Positions 1 through 7,834 of a stretch of DNA of 26,209 nt are shown here, one piece after another. Position numbers and translations under genes: made by a program. This stretch comes from RGIG3701 sp030530205 (GTDB lineage Bacteria; Planctomycetota; Planctomycetia; Pirellulales; Thermoguttaceae). The notes under the pieces were generated by a model. It had not been told where the DNA came from. It did not search any database and worked only from the letters and a program-made list of their open reading frames with translations. The DNA is taken from assembly GCA_030530205.1 (NCBI GenBank), contig JAUMVK010000052.1, positions 1 through 26,209 on the forward strand, written 5' to 3'. Every line of letters begins with the position of its first letter. Position 1 is the first letter of the stretch.

Positions 1-1710
1 AGCCGGTGCAGGTTCGTCTGCCGGTGCAGGTTCTTCAGCGGCTGGTTCTGCTTCCTTCACCTCTTTTTCTTTCTTCTTTTTATCAACTGACTTGAAAATT
101 CCACGCCAGATGTAAACGTTTTTGGCGTTGATTGCTTCGTCCTGAGTCGGGTCGAAAACCACACCCGTGAAGATGAATTCCTTCCCTTTCCCGTTTTTGG
201 GAGCCGGCCCCATGATTTTCACATCTTTTTCCAGGCCTTTAAGCTTTACGGTCATAACCGTTTTGCCGCTGATTTTGCTGGTTTTGACGATTTTCCCAAC
301 AACCAGAACTCCTTTACCATGATTTTCTTTCTTGAGCAAAGGTTTCATGGTTTTATTCAGTTCTTTCGCTTCTTTCAGCGAGCCGAATTTAGCGATTTTT
401 TCTTTCGCTACTTTTTCAAAATCGTCGCCTTTTTTCAGGAAACTGATTTTCATCATCGTATCCTGGAAGGCCTCAAGATTGGCCGGGTCCCATTCCGGAT
501 TGATCATCGACGCGTCAAATTCAGGGATATTGGCGGAGTCGAACTTCGTCGCGGCTGCGGCAGCCGAATTGACTTCATCTTCGTCCATCTCGAAACCGTT
601 GAAAGCGTCTTCGCCAAATTCTTCGCTCTCGTCAGCCGTTTCTTCCACGGGTTTCTGATCCGGAGCCGCCGTTTGAGCGACCTGACGCGGATTTTCGACC
701 GGAATCACTTCTGGTTCATCAGGGGCAAGATCGCGTTCCGCATCGAAGCCGAGCATCGTATATTTCCAGACTTCCACCGGGATATTCGGGAAATTTTTCG
801 CGTACTTGTAACTCGCCTGAATAAACGGTGTCGGGAACTTATACAACCCGCCGGGGGCCGGTTTACCAAAGGCAAGATATGATCCCCAAACGATGTAATG
901 CGCGAGCGGGAAAGCCATCAAAGCCCCAAGCACAATTTTGATCAACTCACCAACGACCGTATGCTTTTTCTTTGGCTTCGCCCGGCGAACAATTCGTTTG
1001 ACCGGTTTCGGGGCTTCAGCTGCCGCCGCCGCACTCTCCGCCGGGTTTTCGGTCGCGTTTTCTTCTGACGCCTGAATCCCTTCCTCAGACGGGGCGGCAA
1101 AATTCATTTCAGAAGGTTCCGCATTTTCTGACGTGGAAGTCTCAGCCGCAGCAAACCCTCCAAAATCGAAAGCAGACGCTTCATCTGAAACTTCTTCCTC
1201 CGTTTCCTCGACCACTTCCTCAACGAATTCTTCTTCAGGAGCAGCGTCCTGAGCGGGTTCTTCTGCAGGGGCTCCAAAATTGAAAAGACCTTCCGCCGGG
1301 GCTTCCTCTGCGGGAACAGCGTCATGAGCGGGTTCCTCTGCAGGGGTTCCAAAATTGAAAAGACCTTCCGCCGGGGCTTCCTCTGCGGGAACAGCGTCAT
1401 GAGCGGGTTCCTCTGCAGGGGTTCCAAAATTGAAAAGACCTTCCGCCGGGGCTTCCTCCGCCGAAACAGTCTCATCTTCCTGAGCAAAACTGAAAAGCTC
1501 ATCGTTCGAAGCCTCCGTTTCAGCCAGTGAGGTTTCAACGACTTCCTCAGGAACGTCAGGAGTCACAGGTTCTTCTGACGGTACAGCGTTTTGAGGCTCC
1601 GTGGAACCCTCAAAATTCAAATCAAAAAAATTGGCTTCTTCTTTTTCTTCCGGCCCATCGTTCTGATTCGCGGAATTTAAATTATTCAGAAAATCATCAA
1701 AATTACTCAT
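1..1710 (-). CDS. Large acidic single-span membrane protein of unknown function, 3' end outside window
   Basis: Reading from the ATG at 1710, the frame stays open for 570 codons to the window edge, with no stop in any triplet, so the C-terminus is missing. Residues 1-250 are very acidic and rich in Ala, Pro and Glu, with recurring short Phe-containing patches such as LFNFG and FDFGGF. Residues about 87-161 are three copies of a 25-residue repeat. A basic stretch (RIVRRAKPKKKH) directly precedes one hydrophobic segment at about residues 250-273, which suggests a single membrane span with the acidic arm in the cytoplasm. Beyond it, residues about 370-530 look like a folded domain with a short helix followed by beta strands, perhaps OB-like. 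A Lys-rich stretch and an Ala-Pro-Glu tail follow. I do not recognise the family. The layout recalls large planctomycete membrane proteins of unknown role, but this is only an impression. Confidence 0.85.
   Translation of the reverse strand, partial: MSNFDDFLNNLNSANQNDGPEEKEEANFFDLNFEGSTEPQNAVPSEEPVTPDVPEEVVETSLAETEASNDELFSFAQEDETVSAEEAPAEGLFNFGTPAEEPAHDAVPAEEAPAEGLFNFGTPAEEPAHDAVPAEEAPAEGLFNFGAPAEEPAQDAAPEEEFVEEVVEETEEEVSDEASAFDFGGFAAAETSTSENAEPSEMNFAAPSEEGIQASEENATENPAESAAAAAEAPKPVKRIVRRAKPKKKHTVVGELIKIVLGALMAFPLAHYIVWGSYLAFGKPAPGGLYKFPTPFIQASYKYAKNFPNIPVEVWKYTMLGFDAERDLAPDEPEVIPVENPRQVAQTAAPDQKPVEETADESEEFGEDAFNGFEMDEDEVNSAAAAATKFDSANIPEFDASMINPEWDPANLEAFQDTMMKISFLKKGDDFEKVAKEKIAKFGSLKEAKELNKTMKPLLKKENHGKGVLVVGKIVKTSKISGKTVMTVKLKGLEKDVKIMGPAPKNGKGKEFIFTGVVFDPTQDEAINAKNVYIWRGIFKSVDKKKKEKEVKEAEPAAEEPAPADEPAPA
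1226..1450 (-). repeat. Tandem 75 bp coding repeat, three copies
   Basis: Units lie at about 1226-1300, 1301-1375 and 1376-1450, with an exact period of 75 bp (25 codons), so the reading frame is kept. The copies at 1301 and 1376 are nearly identical and the one at 1226 is more diverged. A fourth, partial match begins at 1451. Each unit encodes an Ala/Glu/Pro-rich stretch ending in the motif GLFNFGTPAEEPA. Near-identity at DNA level points to recent slippage or unequal exchange, so copy number may differ between strains. Confidence 0.9.
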
Positions 1711-1773
1711 AAAACGGCCCAAACGGGTAAAAGGATCAATTAGTGTAAAAATACCAAGGAAATCAATATTACT

Positions 1774-1801
1774 ATTTTACCCTATTTTCAGGATTTTACA
1801 A
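1774..1801 (-). promoter_or_regulatory. Putative sigma-70 promoter for the large acidic protein
   Basis: On the minus strand TTGTAA (1801-1796) and TAAAAT (1779-1774) are 16 bp apart in AT-rich DNA. They would give a leader of roughly 55 nt before the ATG at 1710. The same box pair with the same spacing is seen upstream of rpmJ. No clear Shine-Dalgarno sequence precedes the ATG. Confidence 0.45.
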
Positions 1802-1866
1802 GAAATTACCCCCGAAAATATTCAAAAATATTGAAAAAAAACAGAAAAAGTTTCTTCACCGAAAGA

Positions 1867-2301
1867 TTAAAAATCCTCGGGTCTCTCAAATCGCCGTTCC
1901 ATTGGGAAAACCTTTCCCTCCTCAATAATCGCGATAGCTGTTGCGGTCGCATGGCAGGAACAATGTGAAATCGTTATCAAAATTTCCGAAATTCCACGTT
2001 CGAGAACAGCTTCCAGTACACCACCTCCCAGGCAAACCACCGGTGCGCCGGACTGAATATTGCGTACTTCCATATCCCGCCAGGCTATTCCATGAACCCA
2101 GCCGGTCCCAATGGCTTTCAGGATCGCCTCTTTTGCACACCATCGCCCCGAGTAACTTTCCAAAGACTGTTTTTTGGAAAGGCAATACGCATTTTCCCAG
2201 TCTGTATAAACCCGACCGGTAAAATACTCGCCGTGTTTGTCGAGCATTTTCTGAATGCGTGCGTTTTCCGTAATATCTGTACCGATGCCGTAGATGACCA
2301 T
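1867..2301 (-). CDS. acpS: Holo-[acyl-carrier-protein] synthase
   Basis: This enzyme transfers 4'-phosphopantetheine from coenzyme A to a serine of apo acyl carrier protein, which activates ACP for fatty acid synthesis in the cytoplasm. The 144-residue product has the family length (about 120-140). The N-terminal GIGTDI motif places the metal-binding Asp at residue 9. The second signature, WCAKEAILKA, places the other metal-binding Glu at residue 58; both positions match E. coli AcpS. The C-terminal strand containing ITISHC is also typical. The neighbouring methyltransferase gene lies upstream on the same strand, but a terminator-like hairpin separates the two, so acpS may be transcribed on its own. 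Nothing is missing from the active site. Confidence 0.95.
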   Translation of the reverse strand: MVIYGIGTDITENARIQKMLDKHGEYFTGRVYTDWENAYCLSKKQSLESYSGRWCAKEAILKAIGTGWVHGIAWRDMEVRNIQSGAPVVCLGGGVLEAVLERGISEILITISHCSCHATATAIAIIEEGKVFPMERRFERPEDF

Positions 2302-2374
2302 GGAAATAGAAACAAGAAAAAGGGGCTAAACTATCAACGATAAAAGCTTTAAAAGAGCAATCTGATCCAAAACA

Positions 2375-2414
2375 GGGAAAACGAATCAAATCTGTGATTA
2401 AATTCGTTTTTCCC
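2375..2414 (-). terminator. Putative terminator after the methyltransferase gene
   Basis: The arms GGGAAAACGAAT (2375-2386) and ATTCGTTTTTCCC (2402-2414) can pair with one bulged base around a 15 nt loop. On the minus strand the hairpin lies 16 bp past the methyltransferase stop codon and is followed by a short, T-containing stretch, so it fits an intrinsic terminator of modest quality. Confidence 0.5.
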
Positions 2415-2429
2415 GTAAAGTTTTCCTTC

Positions 2430-3158
2430 CTACGGTCTGCGAAACAAACAAGACCACGCCTTGAACGGCTCTTTCTTCGCGCGTGAGTAAATCGTGCCCG
2501 GGCGAATTTCCACCACTTCAAACAGCGCGCCAAGCTCGTTGAAAATATCTTCCTGGCTCACTGTCGGGAGGAAATTCTGACGAACTTCTTCTGGGGTAAA
2601 CTCCTCCTCGTTGCTTCCCGCCAGTGTGTAATAATACGATCCTGGTTTCGTGATGCGCCACAACAAATTGATGTAATGCGACAAAAACGAACGCCGGATA
2701 AAATGATAAAATCCAATATCATACACAAAATCATACTGCTCCCTGGCTTGGGAAGTGAACTTGAAAATGTCCTCTGTAACCAGCCGCAGCCAAAGATTTC
2801 GCGCTTTTGCCCGGGAATGAGCACGGTCAACGGCCATCGCTGAACAATCTACGGCCGTCATCTGGAATCCGCACTGCGCCATAAAAAGCGCCTCAATACC
2901 ACTTCCGCAGCCAATTTCCAGTACCTTGCTGCGCGGCTGAATTATACCAGAATTAATAACGTTTTTAAAATCCGGCTCCAGCAAGCCCGTGTCCCACGGG
3001 GGTGTACCCTGGCGGTAAAAATCATCCCAGTCAAATTCTTTGCGGGGATGCAAAATAGAAGGTTCTTTGGAATCTTTAGGTTGAATGGAATTAATGTCCA
3101 AACCGTCCAGCGTCAATTCAATTTTAAATTCTTCAGGAACTTTACAAAACTCGTTCAT
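2430..3158 (-). CDS. Class I SAM-dependent methyltransferase, TPMT-like
   Basis: The 242-residue protein has the Rossmann-type methyltransferase fold. Motif I, VLEIGCGSG (residues about 79-87), binds S-adenosylmethionine, and an acidic residue ending the next strand (TAVDCS) would hold the ribose. Upstream, the GTPPWDTG stretch (about 51-58) is characteristic of the thiopurine/tellurite-methyltransferase-like branch, where the Trp lies near the cofactor. The C-terminal strands (YYYTLAG and the region after it) complete the domain. The first 40 residues are an extension without recognisable motifs. The substrate cannot be told from sequence. It is separated by a 435 bp spacer from the divergent HYExAFE gene and by a hairpin from acpS, so it is probably a single-gene unit. 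Confidence 0.85.
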   Translation of the reverse strand: MNEFCKVPEEFKIELTLDGLDINSIQPKDSKEPSILHPRKEFDWDDFYRQGTPPWDTGLLEPDFKNVINSGIIQPRSKVLEIGCGSGIEALFMAQCGFQMTAVDCSAMAVDRAHSRAKARNLWLRLVTEDIFKFTSQAREQYDFVYDIGFYHFIRRSFLSHYINLLWRITKPGSYYYTLAGSNEEEFTPEEVRQNFLPTVSQEDIFNELGALFEVVEIRPGTIYSRAKKEPFKAWSCLFRRP

Positions 3159-3593
3159 ACTTATCTGCCTGCTAAATTAAGTAAAAAAATATTTTTCCAG
3201 GTGTATTCTAAACTATTCTCATGAAAATTAAAAGGGGGGAGGAAAAAATTTTTTTGAAAAAATTTTCATTTTTAATCGTTTTTTTCCTCAAAGTCGGTTT
3301 TCTTCAACTTTTCATCAGACCGCCTCCTCGTTTTTTTCAAAACAAAAACTCTCCATCTTTGCCATCTTGCCCTGTTTTTCAGTTTTTCTCTCTTTTAAGT
3401 ATTTTTTTTGAAGGAACAGACTTTTGAATGGCAAACTCCTCAAAAAACCCGACAGGATTTCTTTTTCCGAAATCCCGAAAATTTTCTCAAAAAATTCCGG
3501 GAAATACTTGAAAAAAAACTCAGAATTTTTATAATGAAGAAAATGTACTAAAACACTCGGGTTTTCGACACTTTTTCCAAAGGCCAATCTCCC
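3159..3593. other. AT-rich divergent intergenic spacer
   Basis: This 435 bp gap lies between the divergent methyltransferase and HYExAFE genes. It is dominated by T-rich and A-rich runs. The open frames in it are low-complexity Phe/Lys readings without a convincing ribosome binding site, and I do not regard them as genes. Apart from the promoter at 3508-3535 I see no RNA gene or repeat. Confidence 0.6.
3508..3535 (+). promoter_or_regulatory. Putative sigma-70 promoter for the HYExAFE gene
   Basis: TTGAAA (3508-3513) and a perfect TATAAT (3530-3535) are separated by 16 bp. Transcription would begin near 3542, about 50 nt before the ATG at 3594. Confidence 0.6.
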
Positions 3594-4193
3594 ATGAAAA
3601 AAAACAATCCTTACGAACGTGCTTTTGAGGCCTATATGCAATTTCTCGGCCTTCCCTGCCTCGGGACCCGGGAACAAAAACGAAACGTTATTGACGAAAA
3701 TCTCGACGATTCTCTGAAAAATTTTGATTTCATCGTCTCTTCTCACCAAATCTCGGCTCCAAAATCCTGGTCTGAAAACGAAGGAACCAACTATCTGGAC
3801 GATCTTTCGATTGGAAACGGCCCGTCCGCTCTTCCTCCAGTCTGGCTCATCGATATTAAAGGGCGAAAATTCCCATCAGGGCACAAATCCCCCCAATACT
3901 GGCGAAACTGGATTGCCGAGGAGGATCTGCTCTGCCTGACCCGTTGGGAGAGCATTTTCGGTCTGAATTTCCACGGTCTTTTCGTTTTTGTCTATGACGT
4001 CTGCGGGACGAAATTTCCTGTTCCCGAGCATCGGCTTTTCACATTTGAGGGGGCTCGTTACGCTTTTTTCGCAGTTCCTCTGATGATTTACCGGGACCAC
4101 AAGCGGGTCCTCTCTCCTCAGTGGCAAACTGTCACGATGCCGACTGACCTTTTCAGGAAATATGCGGTTTCGCTGGACGAATTTTTTAAATAA
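3594..4193 (+). CDS. HYExAFE family protein
   Basis: The 199-residue protein opens with NPYERAFEAYMQFLG, which matches the signature of the planctomycete HYExAFE family except that the first His is Pro here. The molecular function of the family is, to my knowledge, not established. Two elements resemble a PD-(D/E)XK nuclease core: FDFIV (Asp45) and, about 40 residues later, WLIDIKGRK (Asp87-x-Lys89) on a predicted strand. A helix region containing YWRNWIAEEDLLCL and a following strand region (GLFVFVYDV) fit the remaining part of such a fold. There is no signal peptide or membrane segment, so it is probably cytoplasmic. It has its own upstream promoter, and murE downstream has a separate one. 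The nuclease reading is inference; the family assignment is from recognised motif. Confidence 0.8.
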   Translation: MKKNNPYERAFEAYMQFLGLPCLGTREQKRNVIDENLDDSLKNFDFIVSSHQISAPKSWSENEGTNYLDDLSIGNGPSALPPVWLIDIKGRKFPSGHKSPQYWRNWIAEEDLLCLTRWESIFGLNFHGLFVFVYDVCGTKFPVPEHRLFTFEGARYAFFAVPLMIYRDHKRVLSPQWQTVTMPTDLFRKYAVSLDEFFK

Positions 4194-4230
4194 TCCGTTG
4201 TCAGGAACCCGCTGCGAACGATTTTTCCTC

Positions 4231-4259
4231 TTGACAAAAAATCCCAAAAGGGGTATGGT
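4231..4259 (+). promoter_or_regulatory. Putative sigma-70 promoter for murE
   Basis: A perfect TTGACA (4231-4236) and TATGGT (4254-4259) are 17 bp apart. The expected start near 4266 leaves a leader of about 38 nt that includes AGAGGA (4288-4293), 10 nt before the murE ATG. Confidence 0.65.
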
Positions 4260-4303
4260 TTCCTCATCATTGAAGAACCCATTAAACAGAGGAAAAGTCG
4301 AAT

Positions 4304-5803
4304 ATGCAATCCTGCTATCAGGGAATTTCACCAGTCAGTCTTCGCTCGATACTCACGGACGCCGAACTTTTTGGCGCAGATGATTTTGTGATGCTTAACG
4401 CGGTCACAGATGTTCATCAGATTCATCCCGGTGATGTTTATTTTGCTCTGCGTACCCCACGTGAAGACGGCCATCTGGCAATCGATGAGGCGGTTTTGCG
4501 TGGGGCGGGAGCGATCGTTTCGGAAGAAATGACCTCCAATCCCTTTAAAATGACTTCTGACGGGAAACTGGTCCCTCTGTTTCTGGTTCCATCTTCACAC
4601 GCCGCCTACTCCCGGGCGTGCCAGGCCCTGTATCGTTTTCCCGCCCGGCAAATGAATATGGTCGGAATCAGCGGGACAAGCGGAAAAACCATGACCGCCT
4701 TTCTCACCGCCGCGATCCTCGGTGCCGCCAATCAAAACGTTGGTCTGCTCAGCTCGCTCGGTTGTTACGACGGCATGGACGCGTCTTCCTGCGCGATCAC
4801 CTCACTGCCGCCGAAACGGACCAGCAGTTGGCTCTCGCGGATGCTTCAGAACGACTGCAAATGCGCGGTGATGGAGATTTCCAGTCACGCTTTAGCCCAA
4901 TCGCGACTTGAAGGAATTGATTTTCAAACCGTCTGCCTGACGAATATTCTGCGCGACCATCTCGATTTTCACGGCTCGCTTGATAATTACCGCAAGGCCA
5001 AAATGCGCCTTTTTGAGTACATTGCCTGCGGAGGAACCGCCGTCATTAATGCAGACGATCCCATCGTGTCAGAGGTGGCTAAATGGCTCAAAATTCCGAC
5101 CATTCGCTACGGGATGAACGAGTCTGCCGATGTTTCTGCGATGGTTCTGGAACAGTACCCGGCCGAGCAGACCATCCTTCTGACTGCCGGTTCCGAAACT
5201 CTTCCGCTGCGAACGCGAATCGTCGGAAATCATTACATTTACGACTGCCTCGCGGCCGCGGCCATCGGGTTACGTTATGGTCTTGACCTGACCACGATCG
5301 TACGTGGGATCGAGTCCGTTGACGTGATTCCCGGTCGTATGGAACGGGTCGAATGCGGCCAGCCGTTTTCCGTTTTCGTTGACGCAGCGCACACAAGCGA
5401 AGAATTGCGCTCTACGCTCCGGTTCCTGCGTGAAGTGACCGAAGGACGGATTTTAACCGTCTTCGGCGTTCCGGGAGAAACCGGGATTTCACGCAGACCC
5501 ATGCTCGCGGATTTGGTCTCTCGCCTTTCGCATCGGGTCGTTTTCACGGATGTGAATCCTAAAAACGAAGATACTGAAAAAATCACCGATGACCTGTTGA
5601 GCGGCGTTCAGGCACGTTGTTCGCGCCGGGTTTCGGTATGCCACAATCGGGCTGAGGCTATTAGAAAGGTTCTTTCCATGGCCGAACCGGGAGACTGCGT
5701 GCTGATTGTGGGAAAAGGAAGCGAGAAATTTCAGTTTATTGGAGGAGAAGCAAAGAAACACGACGATCGGGAAATCGCGAAACGTTGGCTTTTCCAGCAT
5801 TAA
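4304..5803 (+). CDS. murE: UDP-N-acetylmuramoyl-tripeptide synthetase (MurE)
   Basis: MurE adds the third amino acid, usually meso-diaminopimelate or lysine, to UDP-MurNAc-L-Ala-D-Glu in cytoplasmic peptidoglycan synthesis. The 499 residues match family length. The N-terminal domain (about 1-110) is followed by the P-loop GISGTSGKT near residue 121, the region HLDFHGSLDNYRKAKMRLF containing the Lys expected to be carbamylated, and the C-terminal domain ending with GKGSEKFQ and DDREIAKRWL. The start at 4304 is supported by AGAGGA ten bases upstream. The recognition motif is unusual: where diaminopimelate enzymes have DNPR, this protein reads VNPK (residues 417-420, after Asp416), so both side chains that normally hold diaminopimelate are changed. 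No other mur or division genes are adjacent. The family is certain; the amino acid added is not. Confidence 0.95.
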   Translation: MQSCYQGISPVSLRSILTDAELFGADDFVMLNAVTDVHQIHPGDVYFALRTPREDGHLAIDEAVLRGAGAIVSEEMTSNPFKMTSDGKLVPLFLVPSSHAAYSRACQALYRFPARQMNMVGISGTSGKTMTAFLTAAILGAANQNVGLLSSLGCYDGMDASSCAITSLPPKRTSSWLSRMLQNDCKCAVMEISSHALAQSRLEGIDFQTVCLTNILRDHLDFHGSLDNYRKAKMRLFEYIACGGTAVINADDPIVSEVAKWLKIPTIRYGMNESADVSAMVLEQYPAEQTILLTAGSETLPLRTRIVGNHYIYDCLAAAAIGLRYGLDLTTIVRGIESVDVIPGRMERVECGQPFSVFVDAAHTSEELRSTLRFLREVTEGRILTVFGVPGETGISRRPMLADLVSRLSHRVVFTDVNPKNEDTEKITDDLLSGVQARCSRRVSVCHNRAEAIRKVLSMAEPGDCVLIVGKGSEKFQFIGGEAKKHDDREIAKRWLFQH

Positions 5804-5830
5804 AGAAATCGTTGGGATCAATTGATCCAC

Positions 5831-5868
5831 AAAAAAAGCCGATCAGTTTTTACCGACCGGCTTTTTTT
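5831..5868. terminator. Bidirectional intrinsic terminator between murE and rplQ
   Basis: An A-run (5831-5837), a stem GCCGATC (5838-5844) pairing with GACCGGC (5855-5861) with one mismatch, and a T-run (5862-5868) lie between the convergent murE and rplQ genes. With a U-tract available on each strand it can end transcription from both sides. Confidence 0.8.
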
Positions 5869-5886
5869 ATCGGTAAATGACTAAGA

Positions 5887-6456
5887 TCACTCAGCATCAA
5901 AGGTCGGCTTCACAGCTTCGGCCTTCTTGTCGTTCTTGACCAGTTCGAGAATCGCACGGGTCCCGGCATCGCCCAAACGCGGTTTGGCCAGGCGAAGGAT
6001 ACGGGTGTAACCACCCTGACGATCCACAAACATCGGGGCAATCGTGTCGAACAGCACCTTCACAGCTTCTTCGTTGTGCAGAAGCTGGACCAAACGGCGG
6101 CGAGCGGCGACGACTGGCGCGTTCGCTTTGTTCCACGCCTGCCAATCTTCACTGTTACGCCATTTTTTGTAGGCTTCACTACGGCGGTCAGCTGTCGGAA
6201 TCATCGCGTCAGCAGTGGCTTTCGCGGCCAGAACGTTTTTCGCGGTGGTGATGCACTTCTCGACGAAAGGACGAACTTCCTTGGCTTTCTGAATGGTCGT
6301 GATGATACGGCCTTTGACTTTCGGAGCCTGCTTCGGATCGCTGTACGCTTCTTCCGGACGCTCGGTCAGGAAAAGAGAGTTCGCCAGCATACGAAGAAGA
6401 GCACGCTGAAGTTTCGGGTTACGGCCAAATTTACGACCGGCAAAACGATGTCTCAT
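5887..6456 (-). CDS. rplQ: 50S ribosomal protein L17
   Basis: L17 is a structural protein of the large ribosomal subunit near the exit tunnel. The start MRHRFAGRKFGR and the core motifs LLRMLANSLF, KAKEVRPFVEKCITTAK and GGYTRILRL are diagnostic. At 189 residues it is much longer than the usual 115-130. The extra length is about 15-20 residues after LANSLF and about 40 residues between the helix ending CITTAKNVL and the helix AARRRLVQLLHNEEA, plus a short charged tail. It is the last gene of the cluster and is separated from rpoA by 288 bp containing a long inverted repeat. It ends in the shared terminator with murE. Confidence 0.97.
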   Translation of the reverse strand: MRHRFAGRKFGRNPKLQRALLRMLANSLFLTERPEEAYSDPKQAPKVKGRIITTIQKAKEVRPFVEKCITTAKNVLAAKATADAMIPTADRRSEAYKKWRNSEDWQAWNKANAPVVAARRRLVQLLHNEEAVKVLFDTIAPMFVDRQGGYTRILRLAKPRLGDAGTRAILELVKNDKKAEAVKPTFDAE

Positions 6457-6550
6457 TGGATTACCTTTTCTTTCTGGGGTAAAAACTCAAACGAGTTTTG
6501 ATTAAAAACGAGCCATGCCCAGACACGATTCAGGGGAATCTTTCGGCGAA

Positions 6551-6682
6551 ACCAAATTATTAACGAATAATGAATAATGAATAATGAGAAGAAAACTTCA
6601 ACCTTGATTCATTAATTCTAAACCACTTGAGTGTGAACTCATTCTCCTCATTATTGTTATTCGTTATTCATTATTCATTGGT
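6551..6682. repeat. AT-rich imperfect inverted repeat between rpoA and rplQ
   Basis: The left arm (6551-6588) and right arm (6647-6682) are complementary over most of their length around a 58 bp centre. The left arm itself contains a 7 bp direct tandem of the type TAATGAA, and the right arm its complement. The outer ends are ACCAA and TTGGT. It lies inside an operon where readthrough would be expected, so it may be an mRNA processing or attenuation structure, or a small mobile palindrome. I see no coding potential. Confidence 0.75.
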
Positions 6683-6744
6683 TTCGCGGGTGTCCGTTCA
6701 CGCCCCAACGCAAAGCGGACCAGCGCACACCGGCCCGCAAAATG

Positions 6745-7740
6745 TCAAAACTGCTGCGTACGCATAACCGGAAGACGCATTCCAAGCTGGAGCCCGTTTT
6801 CCTGCAGTTTCTCACGGATTTCTTTGAGGGAAGTTTCACCAAAGTTACGGACTTCGAGAAGCTCATCCTCGGTTTTGGAAACAAGATCGCGGATCGTGGC
6901 GATATGAGCGGCATCGAGGCAGTTGCTCGCGCGGACACCCAGATGCAGTTCCGAAACGCTCATGGAAAGCTTGGCTTCCATGATCGGATCGATCTCATTT
7001 CCAGTGACTTTTCGTTCGGTATGGATCTGTTCGCCGAGTTCCGAGCACTGAACGAACGGATTGAGGTGTTTGCGAAGGATTTTCGCCGCTTCGACCAGAG
7101 CGATTTGTGGATCGATCGAACCATCCGTCCAAATTTCCATGATCAATTTGTCGTAGTTCGTTTTCTGTCCGACTCGGGTTTCAACGACTTCATAACGCAC
7201 TCTCGTAACCGGACTGAACGTGGCATCGAGCGGAATCGTTTCCTGTACAGAATTATGACGCTCCGTGGACGGGACGTAACCGCGGCCTTTTTCAACAACC
7301 ATTTCCATGACGAAATTCACGTCTTTGGTCAGTGTTGCGATCAGATGGTCTTTATTAATGATCTCGACCTGATGATCCGTCTGAATATCTGCACCGGTAA
7401 TTGGACCCACAGAATGTTTTTCTATACGCAAAACCCGCGGCGACTCCGATTCAGAGCGCACCACGAGGGATTTCACGTTCAATACAATATCCGTAACATC
7501 TTCCAGGACACCTTCGAGAGTGGTGAATTCATGGGAAACACCCTGCAGTTTCATCTGCGTAACCGCAGCCCCTTCCAAACTGGAAAGGAGGATACGGCGA
7601 AGACTGTTTCCTACAGTCGTGCCGAAACCGCGTTCAAAGGGTTCCGCGATGAACTTTCCGTAGCGTTCGGTCAACGTTTCTTTGTCACAAGAAACCATAC
7701 TGGGCAGTTCCAGCCCGCGCCATCGCGTTCGCTTTAGCAT
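6745..7740 (-). CDS. rpoA: DNA-directed RNA polymerase subunit alpha
   Basis: The alpha subunit dimerises to nucleate assembly of core RNA polymerase and contacts promoter UP elements and activators. The 331 residues match family length. The N-terminal domain shows the dimer interface region GFGTTVGNSLRRILLSSLEG, and the C-terminal domain shows LGVRASNCL, which retains the Arg and Asn that bind UP-element DNA in E. coli (R265 and N268). The N-terminus MLKRTRWRGLELPS resembles planctomycete sequences. AGGAGG lies about seven bases before the ATG. It follows rpsK after a 94 bp gap. The gene rpsD, which commonly sits between rpsK and rpoA, is absent. Confidence 0.98.
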   Translation of the reverse strand: MLKRTRWRGLELPSMVSCDKETLTERYGKFIAEPFERGFGTTVGNSLRRILLSSLEGAAVTQMKLQGVSHEFTTLEGVLEDVTDIVLNVKSLVVRSESESPRVLRIEKHSVGPITGADIQTDHQVEIINKDHLIATLTKDVNFVMEMVVEKGRGYVPSTERHNSVQETIPLDATFSPVTRVRYEVVETRVGQKTNYDKLIMEIWTDGSIDPQIALVEAAKILRKHLNPFVQCSELGEQIHTERKVTGNEIDPIMEAKLSMSVSELHLGVRASNCLDAAHIATIRDLVSKTEDELLEVRNFGETSLKEIREKLQENGLQLGMRLPVMRTQQF

Positions 7741-7834
7741 ACAAATCCTCCTGGAGAAAAATAAATTGGGAGTTAGGAACAGGAATAAGTTGCAGCCCCC
7801 TCGAAAAACGAGGGGTTAAGCTGGCTGATGCGAA

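Noticed and set aside
319..882. Open plus-strand frame of 187 codons, rich in Phe and Arg
   Set aside because: It is antisense to the continuous minus-strand gene that spans 1-1710, has the biased composition of a reverse reading of acidic/Lys-rich codons, and has no ribosome binding site.
3221..3427. Small Phe/Lys-rich plus-strand frame in the AT-rich spacer
   Set aside because: Low-complexity translation of T-runs, with an A-rich start region of low coding quality and no family resemblance.
6742..7737. 331-codon plus-strand frame opposite rpoA
   Set aside because: It is a mirror frame of an unmistakable rpoA; the predicted protein resembles nothing and has no start signals.
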